From: Halomonas sp.
Lineage (GTDB): Bacteria; Pseudomonadota; Gammaproteobacteria; Pseudomonadales; Halomonadaceae
Assembly (NCBI RefSeq): GCF_029263665.1
Contig: NZ_JAJUFQ010000002.1
Coordinates: 124,001 to 188,000 of the forward strand
Direction: 5' to 3'
DNA length: 64,000 bases
Shown: in pieces, positions 63,651-64,000 of the stretch
How positions within the stretch are numbered: the first letter of the stretch is position 1
Layout: the number at the start of each line of letters is the position of its first letter
Notes under the pieces: model-generated
What the model saw: only the letters and a program-made list of their open reading frames with translations
Told to the model about the DNA's origin: nothing
Databases searched by the model: none
Position numbers and translations under genes: made by a program

Positions 63651-64000
63651 GTCAGCCAACGCTTTCCCTGATAGTCGAAGTGGCACGCAAGGAAATGGGT
63701 GCCGAGGACATTGCCGTTTTCGAGCTTATAGATCCCCATGGCCGGCAACTGCCGGCCTTCAACGCCGGGGCGCATATCGATGTGCGCGTGAGCGACGACA
63801 TCATCCGGCAGTACTCACTGTGCAACCGCTCTGAAACGCCCTATTCCTATCGAATTGGCGTGCTGAAGGACCCTGAATCGCGAGGCGGTTCGGTGGCCAT
63901 GCACGACAGTCTCGAGCCAGGAGACCTCCTGCAGATCAGCGCACCGAAGAATCACTTTCCGCTGGAACCCGCCCCTCATACCCTGCTGTTTGCAGGTGGA
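63647..64000 (+). CDS. vanB: Vanillate O-demethylase reductase VanB (cut by window end)
   Basis: The ATG at 63647 overlaps the vanA stop. The visible 118 residues show a ferredoxin-reductase-like start, FNAGAHIDVRVSDDIIRQYS and LCNRSETPYSYRIGVL with the RxYS flavin motif, and LLFAGG at the edge, the beginning of the NAD domain. It would pass electrons from NADH through FMN and a 2Fe-2S domain to VanA. The rest is outside the window. Confidence 0.9.
   Translation, partial: MSQPTLSLIVEVARKEMGAEDIAVFELIDPHGRQLPAFNAGAHIDVRVSDDIIRQYSLCNRSETPYSYRIGVLKDPESRGGSVAMHDSLEPGDLLQISAPKNHFPLEPAPHTLLFAGG

Overview
The window is 64 kb of a gammaproteobacterial chromosome, most probably from Halomonas or a close relative in the Halomonadaceae. 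That placement is inferred from moderately high GC, acidic proteins and gene content, not from a marker gene. About three quarters is one flagellum and chemotaxis cluster. Region 1-5172 (+) holds the end of fliK and then fliL-M-N-O-P-Q-R (switch complex and export gate). Region 5305-15813 (-) is flgB-C-D-E-F-G-H-I-J-K-L, with flgA-M-N divergent at 16055-17593. A chaperone-usher fimbrial locus (major pilin, usher, chaperone and two related tip adhesins) sits at 18097-24554. The flagellar genes then resume with fliC (-) and fliD-S-T plus a second FliK-like gene and an FlhB C-terminal homologue (25755-29690). They continue with flhDC, motAB, cheA, cheW, two receptors, cheR, cheB, cheY and cheZ, and end with flhB, flhA, flhE and fliA (30036-46824).

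The control logic resembles that of enteric bacteria. FlhD and FlhC are present as master regulators, FliA and FlgM form the sigma-28/anti-sigma pair, and there is no FlhF/FlhG or sigma-54 regulator in the cluster. Six sites fit the sigma-28 pattern TAAAGTTT-N11-GCCGATAA, ahead of flgK, flgM, fliC, fliD, motA and cheB. The cheB promoter overlaps the cheR stop codon and is followed by a 13-bp perfect inverted repeat in the leader.

From 47068 the content changes to metabolism. An Lrp-family regulator of the DecR type, a Cds1-type cysteine desulfhydrase, a persulfide dioxygenase-like metallo-beta-lactamase protein and a type II sulfide:quinone oxidoreductase form a compact module for making and removing sulfide. 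After it come an exported metallo-beta-lactamase protein, a META/DUF4377 lipoprotein, an unusual CDF-type transporter, and a 2-hydroxycarboxylate transporter divergent from a CitA/CitB-type two-component system.

Between 58390 and 60739 a 2.27-kb segment (cupin, HxlR regulator, NmrA-like oxidoreductase) is bracketed by a 79-bp direct repeat containing the 3' end of tRNA-Arg(CCG), which suggests a small insertion or a duplication at the tRNA. The right end carries an exported c5-like cytochrome c, a GntR/FCD regulator and vanAB (vanillate O-demethylase, vanB cut by the window edge). Four TTGGATCCA palindrome copies bracket the regulator gene.
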